This document shows, piece by piece, positions 42,384-50,200 of a stretch of 64,000 bases of DNA. The number at the start of each line of letters is the position of its first letter. Position 1 is the first letter of the stretch. The notes beneath the pieces were generated by a model, which was not told the origin of the DNA, did no database searches, and saw only the letters and a list, made by a program, of their open reading frames with translations. The stretch comes from Bacteroidales bacterium UBA4893 (GTDB lineage: Bacteria; Bacteroidota; Bacteroidia; Bacteroidales; P3): positions 109,082 through 173,081 of the forward strand of contig DHCV01000019.1 in NCBI GenBank assembly GCA_002399025.1, given 5' to 3'. The translations under genes were made by a program, and so were the position numbers.

Positions 42384-43740
42384 GCCGCATTCATACCAAG
42401 TAGCAGCGACAAGTAAGATTGTTAACTCTCCTTACTGTGGGTTATTCTTAGACATGGGTCTTGGAAAAACGGTATCAACTCTTACAGCTATCAACGAACT
42501 CATATACGGAGACCTCAGCATTAGTAAGGTCTTAGTAATAGCCCCTAAGAGAGTGGCTGAGACTACATGGACGAGTGAATGTGAGAAGTGGGACCACTTA
42601 CAACATCTTAGAGTATCGAAAGTATTAGGCACTGAAAAGCAACGTAAAGAAGCATTAGACAAACAGGCTGACATATACGTAATCAATCGTGAGAATGTTG
42701 TATGGCTAGTTTCCCATTATGGGGGTGCCTTCTTCCCTTTTGACATGGTCGTTATAGATGAACTTTCAAGCTTTAAATCCCCAAAGGCTCAACGTTTCAA
42801 AGCTCTTAGAATGGTTAGACCACTAATCCAAAGAGTGGTTGGGCTTACAGGAACTCCAGCACCTAACGGATTAATCGACCTTTGGTCGCAGATTTATTTA
42901 CTCGATAGAGGTGAAAGGTTAGGAAAGAATATAACCTCCTATCGTAAGAACTACTTTAGCCCAGGAAGAACTAACGGACAAATCGTTTTCGACTACAAGC
43001 TTAAAGAGAATGGAGAGAATGAAATATACAAGAAGATTGAGGATATTTGTATCAGTATGAAAGCTGAGGACTATCTAGAACTTCCGGAGAGAATTGACAG
43101 AATAGTCTCTACACCTTTGCCCCAATCAATTATGGAGCAATATAAGGAATTTGAACGAAAGCAAGTAATGTCTTTGTTTGAAGGGGAAAAAGTTATTACC
43201 GCTGTAAACAAAGCAGCCGTAATAGGTAAGTTATTGCAGTTCTCCAACGGAGCAATTTATGACGAAAACCACGACTATTACGAAATCCACAATGAGAAGT
43301 TAGATGCTTTAGAAGAGATAATCGACACCGCTAACGGGCAACCGGTATTAGTCTTCTATTCCTTTCAGCATGATTATGAAAGAATAACTAAAAAGCTTAA
43401 AAAATATTCGCCTAAAAAGCTTAGAACCGAAAGCGAAGTCAAAGAATGGAACGCTGGTAAAATACAAGTTCTTTTAGCCCATCCAGCAAGTGCGGGGCAT
43501 GGCTTGAACCTCCAGGCAGGAGGCAACATCATTGTTTGGTTTGGTTTGAACTGGTCTTTGGAACTCTACCAACAGGCTAATGCTCGACTCCACAGGCAAG
43601 GGCAAAACAAAAATGTTATAATTCATCATCTAATTACGCCTGGAACTTATGATGAAAATGTTTATCAAGCTTTACAAAACAAAGGCGACACGCAAGAACA
43701 ATTATTGCAAGCACTTAAAGAAAAATATGTAAATTACTAA
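42373..43740 (+). CDS. SNF2-family DNA helicase/translocase
   Basis: A 455-residue superfamily 2 helicase starting at GTG. Motif I GLFLDMGLGKTVSTLTAINE (about 20-39), motif II VVIDELSSFKSP (DELS in place of DEAH), motif III GLTGTPAPNGLIDLWSQI, motif V HPASAGHGLNLQAGGN and motif VI QANARLHRQGQNKNVIIHH are all seen. It probably remodels DNA during phage replication together with the VRR-NUC protein. Its stop ends the early and replication block; a late promoter follows. Confidence 0.94.
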   Translation: MIYKPHSYQVAATSKIVNSPYCGLFLDMGLGKTVSTLTAINELIYGDLSISKVLVIAPKRVAETTWTSECEKWDHLQHLRVSKVLGTEKQRKEALDKQADIYVINRENVVWLVSHYGGAFFPFDMVVIDELSSFKSPKAQRFKALRMVRPLIQRVVGLTGTPAPNGLIDLWSQIYLLDRGERLGKNITSYRKNYFSPGRTNGQIVFDYKLKENGENEIYKKIEDICISMKAEDYLELPERIDRIVSTPLPQSIMEQYKEFERKQVMSLFEGEKVITAVNKAAVIGKLLQFSNGAIYDENHDYYEIHNEKLDALEEIIDTANGQPVLVFYSFQHDYERITKKLKKYSPKKLRTESEVKEWNAGKIQVLLAHPASAGHGLNLQAGGNIIVWFGLNWSLELYQQANARLHRQGQNKNVIIHHLITPGTYDENVYQALQNKGDTQEQLLQALKEKYVNY

Positions 43741-43794
43741 TTGGCTTCTATGCCAATCCGAGAATTACAAGTACATGAAAATAAACAGGTTAAA

Positions 43795-43826
43795 TTTGGT
43801 TTTTAGGTAAATACGTTGTATATTTG
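43795..43826 (+). promoter_or_regulatory. Late promoter before the terminase genes
   Basis: TTTG (43795-43798), a 20-bp spacer, then TATATTTG (43819-43826). The -7 box ends 5 bp before the GTG start of the small terminase gene, so the transcript should be nearly leaderless. A small hairpin, ATTGGC-TTCTAT-GCCAAT (43740-43757), lies upstream. Confidence 0.7.
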
Positions 43827-43831
43827 CCCCC

Positions 43832-44341
43832 GTGAAAAAGTTAGATTTAACACCTAAGCAGGAAAATTTTGTCGTGAAGTACCTTGAAACTTCCAACGCT
43901 ACTGTAGCATATCGCTATGCGTATGACTGCAGTAAGATGAAGCCTAACACTGTGCGGCGTACAGCCATAGAGACCCTAAAGCACCCTAAGATTAATGCCG
44001 AGATAGAGAGGCGAATGAAGAGGACAGCATTAACCTCGGAGATAACTAAGAGGCAGGTATTGGATGAACTAAAAAACATCTTAGATGCTAAAATAAGTGA
44101 TTACGTTGAATTTGATGGCAAAAAATTAAAGTTTAAAGACTTTGTTAAACTGACAGAAAAACAGCTTAAAGCGATAGAGAGCATAAAAGAAACAAAACAT
44201 GGGATAGAGCTTAAATTGCACGGCAAGAGCTGGACGATTGAACGAATATGCAAAATGTTAGGTTTCGACGCCCCAGTTAAGCAGGAGATGAAATTGGACG
44301 AAGACTCGGTTAAGCTGATTGTAGGAATGAAAGTAGAGTGA
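43832..44341 (+). CDS. terS: Phage terminase small subunit
   Basis: A 169-residue DNA-recognition subunit of the packaging motor. It starts at GTG; no ATG gives the typical N-terminus LTPKQENFVVKYLETSNATV. The N-terminal helix-turn-helix (KQENFVVKYLE to VAYRYAYDCSK, TVRRTAIETLKHPKI) and the following central helices match the Terminase_2 type. It lies 4 bp before the large subunit gene. Confidence 0.9.
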   Translation: MKKLDLTPKQENFVVKYLETSNATVAYRYAYDCSKMKPNTVRRTAIETLKHPKINAEIERRMKRTALTSEITKRQVLDELKNILDAKISDYVEFDGKKLKFKDFVKLTEKQLKAIESIKETKHGIELKLHGKSWTIERICKMLGFDAPVKQEMKLDEDSVKLIVGMKVE

Positions 44342-44345
44342 GGCT

Positions 44346-45698
44346 ATGGATACCAGGATGCTAATATTTGACACAAGGGGTAATGAGAAGCAGAAAGAAG
44401 TCTGCCAATATTGGAGTGATGAGGTTACTACTGACATCCTCTATGGGGGTTCTAAGGGTTCGGGGAAATCTTACTTGGGGTGTTCTCTTATATTCGGCGA
44501 CGCCCTCACCTATCCAAACACGTTTTACTTTATAGCGAGAAAAAACCTCAACGATTTGAGAAAGTATACTATTCCAAGTATACATGAGGTATTCCAACAT
44601 TGGAACTTAACGTCCAAGTATTACAGCTATAACGGGCAAGATAACTACTTTGAACTCTACAACAAAAGCAGGGTTTACTTGCTAGACGCTAAATATCTTC
44701 CTTCTGACCCTGACTATTACCGCTTCGGGTCCATGCAGATGACCAGGGGATGGATTGAAGAAGCCGGGGAGTTCTCCTTAGATGCTAAGAACAACCTTCA
44801 AGCTTCAATCGGTCGGTGGAATAACGAGCTATATAATTTAGCCCCTAAACTCCTTCAAACCTGTAATCCTTCAAAGAATTACCTTTATTCAGAGTATTAC
44901 AAGAAACATAAAGAAGGCAAGCTTGAGAACTATAAGAAGTTCATCCAAGCATTACCTACCGATAACAAATGCCTTTCAGAGGCTTACCTCTTAAACTTAG
45001 AGAGGTCTTTAACTACCAACCAAAAAGAGAGGTTGTTATTCGGTAACTGGGAGTATGACGATGACCCAAATGCCTTGATTGACTACGACGCTATTTGTGA
45101 TTTATTCACGAATGAATACGTCCAGGCTATTGGTCCGGATAGGATAAGTGCCGACTTAGCGATGAAAGGTAGAGACAGATTTATAGCAGGAGGCTGGAAA
45201 GGCTTAGTAGTAACGGTTGAAATAGACATGCCCTACTCTCCTGCTGATGTTATAGAAAAAGAACTCAAAGGGTTAGCCCTTAGGCGTAAAGTAAGTCATA
45301 GCCAGGTGGTAGCGGATAGTGACGGCTTAGGGGCTTACCTGGAGAGCTACATAAGAGGAATAGTTGAGTTCCATAATGGCGGTTCCGCTTTCGACAAGCA
45401 GTACGCCAACCTTAAGGCAGAATGTGCTTACAAGCTCGCTGAGGTTGTAAATAACAGACAGATGAGAGTTATATGCACTAAGGAACAGGAAGAGAAAATA
45501 AAGGAGGAATTAGGGGTACTAAAAGCCGTTGATGTTGATAACGACATAACTAAGAAGAATATAATCCCTAAGGATTTGATGAAGCAACTATTAGGGCGCT
45601 CACCCGACTATTTGGACATGCTGATCATGGGCATGTACCATTCGGTTGCCCCTAAGCCTAGAGTATCTAAGGGGATTAAAAAAATGGTATATAAATAA
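44346..45698 (+). CDS. terL: Phage terminase large subunit
   Basis: A 450-residue packaging ATPase and nuclease. Walker A is GGSKGSGKS (34-42) and Walker B-like acids are in GWIEEAGE (about 135-142). The C-terminal RNase H-like nuclease shows SADLAMKGRDRF (Asp near 270), VVADSDGLGAYLE (about 322) and the SPDYLDMLIMGM end with the last Asp. The Walker A and acids are intact, so the protein should be active. Tail genes follow it directly; the portal gene is 11 kb downstream, an unusual order. Confidence 0.93.
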   Translation: MDTRMLIFDTRGNEKQKEVCQYWSDEVTTDILYGGSKGSGKSYLGCSLIFGDALTYPNTFYFIARKNLNDLRKYTIPSIHEVFQHWNLTSKYYSYNGQDNYFELYNKSRVYLLDAKYLPSDPDYYRFGSMQMTRGWIEEAGEFSLDAKNNLQASIGRWNNELYNLAPKLLQTCNPSKNYLYSEYYKKHKEGKLENYKKFIQALPTDNKCLSEAYLLNLERSLTTNQKERLLFGNWEYDDDPNALIDYDAICDLFTNEYVQAIGPDRISADLAMKGRDRFIAGGWKGLVVTVEIDMPYSPADVIEKELKGLALRRKVSHSQVVADSDGLGAYLESYIRGIVEFHNGGSAFDKQYANLKAECAYKLAEVVNNRQMRVICTKEQEEKIKEELGVLKAVDVDNDITKKNIIPKDLMKQLLGRSPDYLDMLIMGMYHSVAPKPRVSKGIKKMVYK

Positions 45699-45706
45699 TA
45701 ACGGAG

Positions 45707-46129
45707 ATGTTAGAGAAGATAAAAAGCATAATAGAACAGGCGAACGCTGACTATGTTGTAGAATACGATGAGGGCAATATGTTCAACATACGTGCTGACG
45801 GCTTTGATAGAGGCACTAAATACGCCTATATTGAGGAATTCAAGGAAGGGGAGATTGATATGCAGGGCTTCTTCGAGAAAGATAAGCTAAGACTTAATAT
45901 CTATTTCTCCGAGATACCTGAGCAAGAACTTAACGCACTAAGCAGAGAGCTGATAAGAGAACGCATAAAGGCAGAGATAGTAAAGCCTTTTATCAAGGCA
46001 TTTATTGCAAGCCCTTTCTTCTCAAGCAATAAGATATTCAAATATTACTACCCTCTTAGCAGGTTCGATGCTAACGAGGTTAGTGTTATGCTAGATTTCG
46101 AGTGTGAACTTATAGAAAACAATTGTTAG
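45707..46129 (+). CDS. Phage structural or neck protein of unknown family
   Basis: A 140-residue acidic protein (VEYDEGNMFNIRADGFDRGT, IYFSEIPEQELNALSRELI). Its place between terminase and tail genes suggests a virion or tail-assembly role, but no family is recognised. It starts 8 bp after terL. Confidence 0.55.
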   Translation: MLEKIKSIIEQANADYVVEYDEGNMFNIRADGFDRGTKYAYIEEFKEGEIDMQGFFEKDKLRLNIYFSEIPEQELNALSRELIRERIKAEIVKPFIKAFIASPFFSSNKIFKYYYPLSRFDANEVSVMLDFECELIENNC

Positions 46130-46132
46130 GCT

Positions 46133-46618
46133 ATGACGATAAGGCAAGTACTTAAGAACAGGGTTGATGTTAAGAGCGGTGATATAACTTACGGCTCTTA
46201 CATTGCAGTCAGGAAGCTATTAGCAGAGGCTAAGGAATACGATTTAGCCTTTATGACTTCTGTTATTAAGGCTATCCACAGCGATTACAAGTACGATGCG
46301 GGAGATATAGTGCACATTAAGTCTACGGTAAACTATTTTAACGATATAGTAGAAGGGGTTGCCCACTGGGCAGAACAGGAGAAGGAATTGTTAGCTTATG
46401 AGCCCTCAGAGGAAGAGATAAGAGCGGGGGTCAAGGAATATTCGCAGAAAGTTGGGGAGTTCGCAACGGTTAAGGCTCTAGCCAAGAATTACGGGAAGGA
46501 TCCTGATGAGGTTCTAGAGTGGAAGTACAGCAAGGTGTTCGGCATCCTGTATACTGATTTAGAAGAATATTACTACAATCAAAGATACAGTAAGGTATTA
46601 GAACGAAAATATAAGTAG
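46133..46618 (+). CDS. Tail-assembly protein of unknown family
   Basis: A 161-residue, mainly helical protein. The end, YGKDPDEVLEWKYSKVFGIL followed by LEEYYYNQRYSKVLERKYK, resembles the C-termini of tail-assembly chaperones that bind the tape measure; this is a pattern likeness only. It begins 3 bp after the previous gene, in a GGCT-ATG context. Confidence 0.5.
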   Translation: MTIRQVLKNRVDVKSGDITYGSYIAVRKLLAEAKEYDLAFMTSVIKAIHSDYKYDAGDIVHIKSTVNYFNDIVEGVAHWAEQEKELLAYEPSEEEIRAGVKEYSQKVGEFATVKALAKNYGKDPDEVLEWKYSKVFGILYTDLEEYYYNQRYSKVLERKYK

Positions 46619-46620
46619 CT

Positions 46621-47070
46621 ATGGATGTAGGATTAGAGAGATTACTAGAGGAATTAAAGCAGAACATCATTAATAGACATATTAGTGCTGGACAGGTTGC
46701 ATCAGGCAGAACTAAAGCAGGGTTCAAGGTTAAGATGATTTCCCCCTTCAGAGGGCAACTCTTAGGCTATAATTATTCCGGAGTTCTTGAGCGAGGGCGA
46801 CGTGCTGGGAAAATACCTAAGAACTTTATGGCTATAATCGCTAAATGGGCAGCGGTTAAAGGTATTACCTTTAATTCAGATAAAGACAGAGCAAGATTTG
46901 TGTATTTTGTGGCTAAGAAGATAAGAGAGCAAGGAACTCTAATGTACAGGCAGAAGAGGGAAGAAGATATATTCACAACAGCAACATTGAGGTTCGAAGA
47001 CATATTGAGCATTGAGATAGGCTCTCTCCTTGAAGCAGAAGTAAAAAATAAAGTATTTGAAGTATTATGA
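46621..47070 (+). CDS. Tail-completion-like protein (HK97 gp10-type pattern)
   Basis: A 149-residue protein. Features such as the N-terminal helix (LERLLEELKQNIINRHISAG), SGRTKAGFKV, the central LEYGRRAG-like VLERGRRAGKIPKNFMAIIA and the positive C-terminal helix recall HK97 gp10/tail-completion proteins. The next gene overlaps it by 4 bp. Confidence 0.5.
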   Translation: MDVGLERLLEELKQNIINRHISAGQVASGRTKAGFKVKMISPFRGQLLGYNYSGVLERGRRAGKIPKNFMAIIAKWAAVKGITFNSDKDRARFVYFVAKKIREQGTLMYRQKREEDIFTTATLRFEDILSIEIGSLLEAEVKNKVFEVL

Positions 47071-48113
47071 TAGCAAGACAACCCGACAAGGTACACACCG
47101 CATTTAATCCGGTAATATTCGAAGTTCAAACAGCTCTTGACCAGGTTGAGATGACAGTTAGATTAGGTTCTGACGTAATAGAGCTAACCAAAGAGGCTTT
47201 CAATGGCATAGCCCTATTCGACATTAGCCCTATTCTATCTAAAGCCTTCAAGGATGTAGGAATGGTTGGCAGGGGCACTTACTGGGAGGACTATTACCTA
47301 TCCGTTAACTACAACGTGAAGCTTGAAGGGCAAGAGATGTATTTTACAGCGGTTAATTCAGTAGTTCAAGCGGGAGAGAGTTCAAGCCTTGTAGCAAAAC
47401 AAGGAAGCTTCCTTACTAAGTTTGACAGGTTGAGGTTCTATCCAGGATATGAGAGAGTGATAAGTGTGTTAGGCTTTGATGAAGCTAATTATTTTAATTT
47501 TGAGGGGGAGAGCCAAAGAGCCGTGAATATTAGCGGTAAGGCGTATAACACCAACATTAAGGAAAGTAATTACATAGCTATCAGCAATAACACCGGAGTT
47601 GACGAATACCTAACTACTAATGACGATGTGGTTATTACCGACAATCTCGGTAACCCAATAGTAATTATAAGAGGTTCTGCTGGACTAACTATTAAGAGAA
47701 AGTACATAGATACTGCTTGTGTACCTCAACAGCCATTTTACGTTCGTTGGGTTAATACATTAGGGGGCAGAGATTACTGGATGTTTTCATACCGACAATA
47801 CGAGAGCAATTCAATAGCAGAGAGAAAAGAGTTCATCCCTTATACTGATACGTCAGAGGTTAGCAGTTTTACTAAAACATTAAGCCTTAAAGGCAAACAG
47901 ACTATTACAGCAGGAGCGGGCAACCTCAACAGCAACGAATATGAGGCACTTAAAGATATAATCTACTCCCCAAGAGTAGAATACTACAACGAGGAGCTAG
48001 GCAAATGGATAGAAGTTCAGATTGATGACGTGGAGTTAAGCAATGACTCACGCTCATTCGTTCATGGGTTAGCCCTTAACTTCTTGCTGCCAGCAAGACA
48101 AATGCAATTCTAA
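47067..48113 (+). CDS. Phage tail structural protein of unknown family
   Basis: A 348-residue, beta-rich protein. Repeated pattern features are FNPVIFEVQTALDQVEMTV near the N-terminus, GLTIKRKYIDTACVPQQPFY and the later WFSYRQYESNSI-like segment; the C-terminal part (LNSNEYEALKDIIYSPRVEY) resembles proteins seen next to tape measures in Bacteroidota phages. A distal-tail or baseplate role is a guess from position. Confidence 0.55.
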   Translation: MIARQPDKVHTAFNPVIFEVQTALDQVEMTVRLGSDVIELTKEAFNGIALFDISPILSKAFKDVGMVGRGTYWEDYYLSVNYNVKLEGQEMYFTAVNSVVQAGESSSLVAKQGSFLTKFDRLRFYPGYERVISVLGFDEANYFNFEGESQRAVNISGKAYNTNIKESNYIAISNNTGVDEYLTTNDDVVITDNLGNPIVIIRGSAGLTIKRKYIDTACVPQQPFYVRWVNTLGGRDYWMFSYRQYESNSIAERKEFIPYTDTSEVSSFTKTLSLKGKQTITAGAGNLNSNEYEALKDIIYSPRVEYYNEELGKWIEVQIDDVELSNDSRSFVHGLALNFLLPARQMQF

Positions 48114-48114
48114 T

Positions 48115-48366
48115 ATGGACAAAACACTCATAGACATATTCTACTACAACGGCAGGGTTATAGACTACTTGCTTGACAAGGAGATTATAACCTATGGAGC
48201 TAAGGAGAGATTAGAGATATATACCTACTATCACGAGCTAATCGGTAAAGGAGAGGGTAAAATGGACGCCTTCACACAATGTTCCATAAAGTTCAATAAG
48301 TCTGAAGAGTCGATTAAGAAGATTATTTACGGTTTAAATAAGAAAACAGAGCTATGTACGAATTAA
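48115..48366 (+). CDS. Small helical tail-module protein
   Basis: An 83-residue protein (IDIFYYNGRVIDYLLDKEII, MDAFTQCSIKFNKSEESIKK) with helix-turn-helix-like helices. No family is recognised. It starts 1 bp after the previous stop and overlaps the next gene by 13 bp, so its translation is coupled to both. Confidence 0.55.
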   Translation: MDKTLIDIFYYNGRVIDYLLDKEIITYGAKERLEIYTYYHELIGKGEGKMDAFTQCSIKFNKSEESIKKIIYGLNKKTELCTN

Positions 48367-50189
48367 AAATTAAAGATAGTACCGGAGTATGGCATAATTT
48401 AGATATCATACCAGGTGAAGAACCTGTTATGAATTACCAAGTAAATGATACAGCCGAGTTGAAAGATAGGCAGGCGGATTATTCGCAAAAGATTAGACTC
48501 CCCAAAACGGCTTTAAATGTTGAGGTGTTGGAGAGGGTCGATATTTTTGAGGCTAGCCCCCCTACCCCTTATGTGCTGTTAGAGTGCAGGCTATATTCTA
48601 ATGGGTTTAAGCTCGCAGGCAAGGGTTCGCTATTTGTTATTGACCAAGTGGGCGAGTATATAGAGGGGCAGATTATTAGTGGGAATGCGGATTTGTTTTA
48701 TACTATGCAAAACAGACTAATAGAGGATGCGGACTTAGGCTATACCATTGTGGGTTCCGGGGCACTCCCTCAATGGGTAAGAAGAGGGTGGGCAGTACTA
48801 GGCAAGCAATTTGAGGCTTATAAGAGCTTTAGCCATTACTTCTTTAACTTGCACGAAACCGCTAAAAGACTAGTAGAGCTTTGCGGATACACGTTAGACA
48901 CCAACTTACCCCTTACCACTATACAACGGGATTTTTTCTCGGCTCCCTCCCTTTTACCTTCTAACGACAGTTTAGAGGTATTCACAAGCAACGCTTCATT
49001 TAGGCGTACAGGAGAGGCTGGCATAGATTTCATAAGCGACTTCACAAGTAGACACTTTCCTCATGCCATCAATAATAACGGCTTGGGCACTCTTACGCAA
49101 GTAGGGAATACAGAAGTAGGAGCAATTCCGTATAGGCTTAAATTCACTTCAAACATTAACGGCAAAATAAAAGTTAGAGTGTATGTGTCCGGGAGTAAGT
49201 ATCACGACCCTGGTGGATTATTCTCTCTTCAATGTGTAATATATAAAGGCGGCTCGGAAGCTTTTAATAAGAAGATTCCTACAACTGATGCTCTCTATAA
49301 CATTGATGAGGAAGTAGAGATAGATGTTGAAGTGGGGGAGGAAATCTACTTAATTACAAGAATGAATAAAGAGCGTACTACCTTAGGTGCTAGCTGCAGC
49401 GTGGATATGTCAGGCTCTTTTACCATTACCGAGATTGCGGCAGATGAGGTACCAATAGGAGGTAAATTATACTTCGGGAATAACACAGGCTTTACAACGT
49501 ATTTAGACCTATTTAAAGCATTTTGTCAATCTTATGGCTTAACTATTCAAGTAGATAATAACAATAAGATAATCAAAGCCTACACCATGGACAAGCTATA
49601 CGAGAACAAAACAATAGCTAAAGATTGGTCAGACAAGTTAAGTAGAGAAAACCAAGAAATGAGTTTTATAATTGACGGTTACGGGCAAAACAATTTTATC
49701 AGATTTGAGAAAAAAGACGACTTGGAAGATAAGGGCAATTTCTACGTGAGTAACGGCAACTTAGATAAATGGAAAGATTTATTTACTATTAAATGGGAAA
49801 GTGGGATTGACGTGAAGCCAGGAACATACGACTTAGCTTATATACCATTATACGAATATGATGAGGAAATAGCAGATAAAAAGAAATTTGTTAAGGGCAA
49901 ACCGCACTTAGTTAGATTTAGTCAAGTGGACTATAATCCTTATTCCATAATGAACCACATCCCTGCCCAAAGCTTAGTGGATAATTATTATGATAAACTG
50001 GTTAATAAGATGCTGGTAAGGGCTAAATGTTTGAGCGTGGAAATGCTATTAACCGAAAGAGACATAGAGGAATTAGACTTCTTTACCCCTATATATCTAA
50101 AGCAATTCGGGGCATACTTCTATGTAAGCAAGATAAATAATTTTGTCGCCTATGACAGGCTGACAAAAGTAGATTTAATAAGATTATAA
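48354..50189 (+). CDS. Phage tail/baseplate protein
   Basis: A 611-residue beta-rich protein. It opens with YELKIKDSTGVWHNLDIIPG and TAELKDRQADYSQKIRLPKT, a start I associate with large tail-tip proteins of Bacteroidota phages, and contains a central carbohydrate-binding-like stretch (IPYRLKFTSNINGKIKVRVY to SGSFTITEI). A C-terminal tube-hub-like segment runs to LTKVDLIRL. Position beside the tape measure fits a tail hub or tip. Function inferred. Confidence 0.6.
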   Translation: MYELKIKDSTGVWHNLDIIPGEEPVMNYQVNDTAELKDRQADYSQKIRLPKTALNVEVLERVDIFEASPPTPYVLLECRLYSNGFKLAGKGSLFVIDQVGEYIEGQIISGNADLFYTMQNRLIEDADLGYTIVGSGALPQWVRRGWAVLGKQFEAYKSFSHYFFNLHETAKRLVELCGYTLDTNLPLTTIQRDFFSAPSLLPSNDSLEVFTSNASFRRTGEAGIDFISDFTSRHFPHAINNNGLGTLTQVGNTEVGAIPYRLKFTSNINGKIKVRVYVSGSKYHDPGGLFSLQCVIYKGGSEAFNKKIPTTDALYNIDEEVEIDVEVGEEIYLITRMNKERTTLGASCSVDMSGSFTITEIAADEVPIGGKLYFGNNTGFTTYLDLFKAFCQSYGLTIQVDNNNKIIKAYTMDKLYENKTIAKDWSDKLSRENQEMSFIIDGYGQNNFIRFEKKDDLEDKGNFYVSNGNLDKWKDLFTIKWESGIDVKPGTYDLAYIPLYEYDEEIADKKKFVKGKPHLVRFSQVDYNPYSIMNHIPAQSLVDNYYDKLVNKMLVRAKCLSVEMLLTERDIEELDFFTPIYLKQFGAYFYVSKINNFVAYDRLTKVDLIRL

Positions 50190-50200
50190 AACCAAATATT

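Noticed and set aside
43740..43757. Hairpin ATTGGC-TTCTAT-GCCAAT after the SNF2 helicase gene as a terminator
   Set aside because: The stem is only 6 bp and no T run follows, so I do not call a terminator; it may be an operator near the late promoter.
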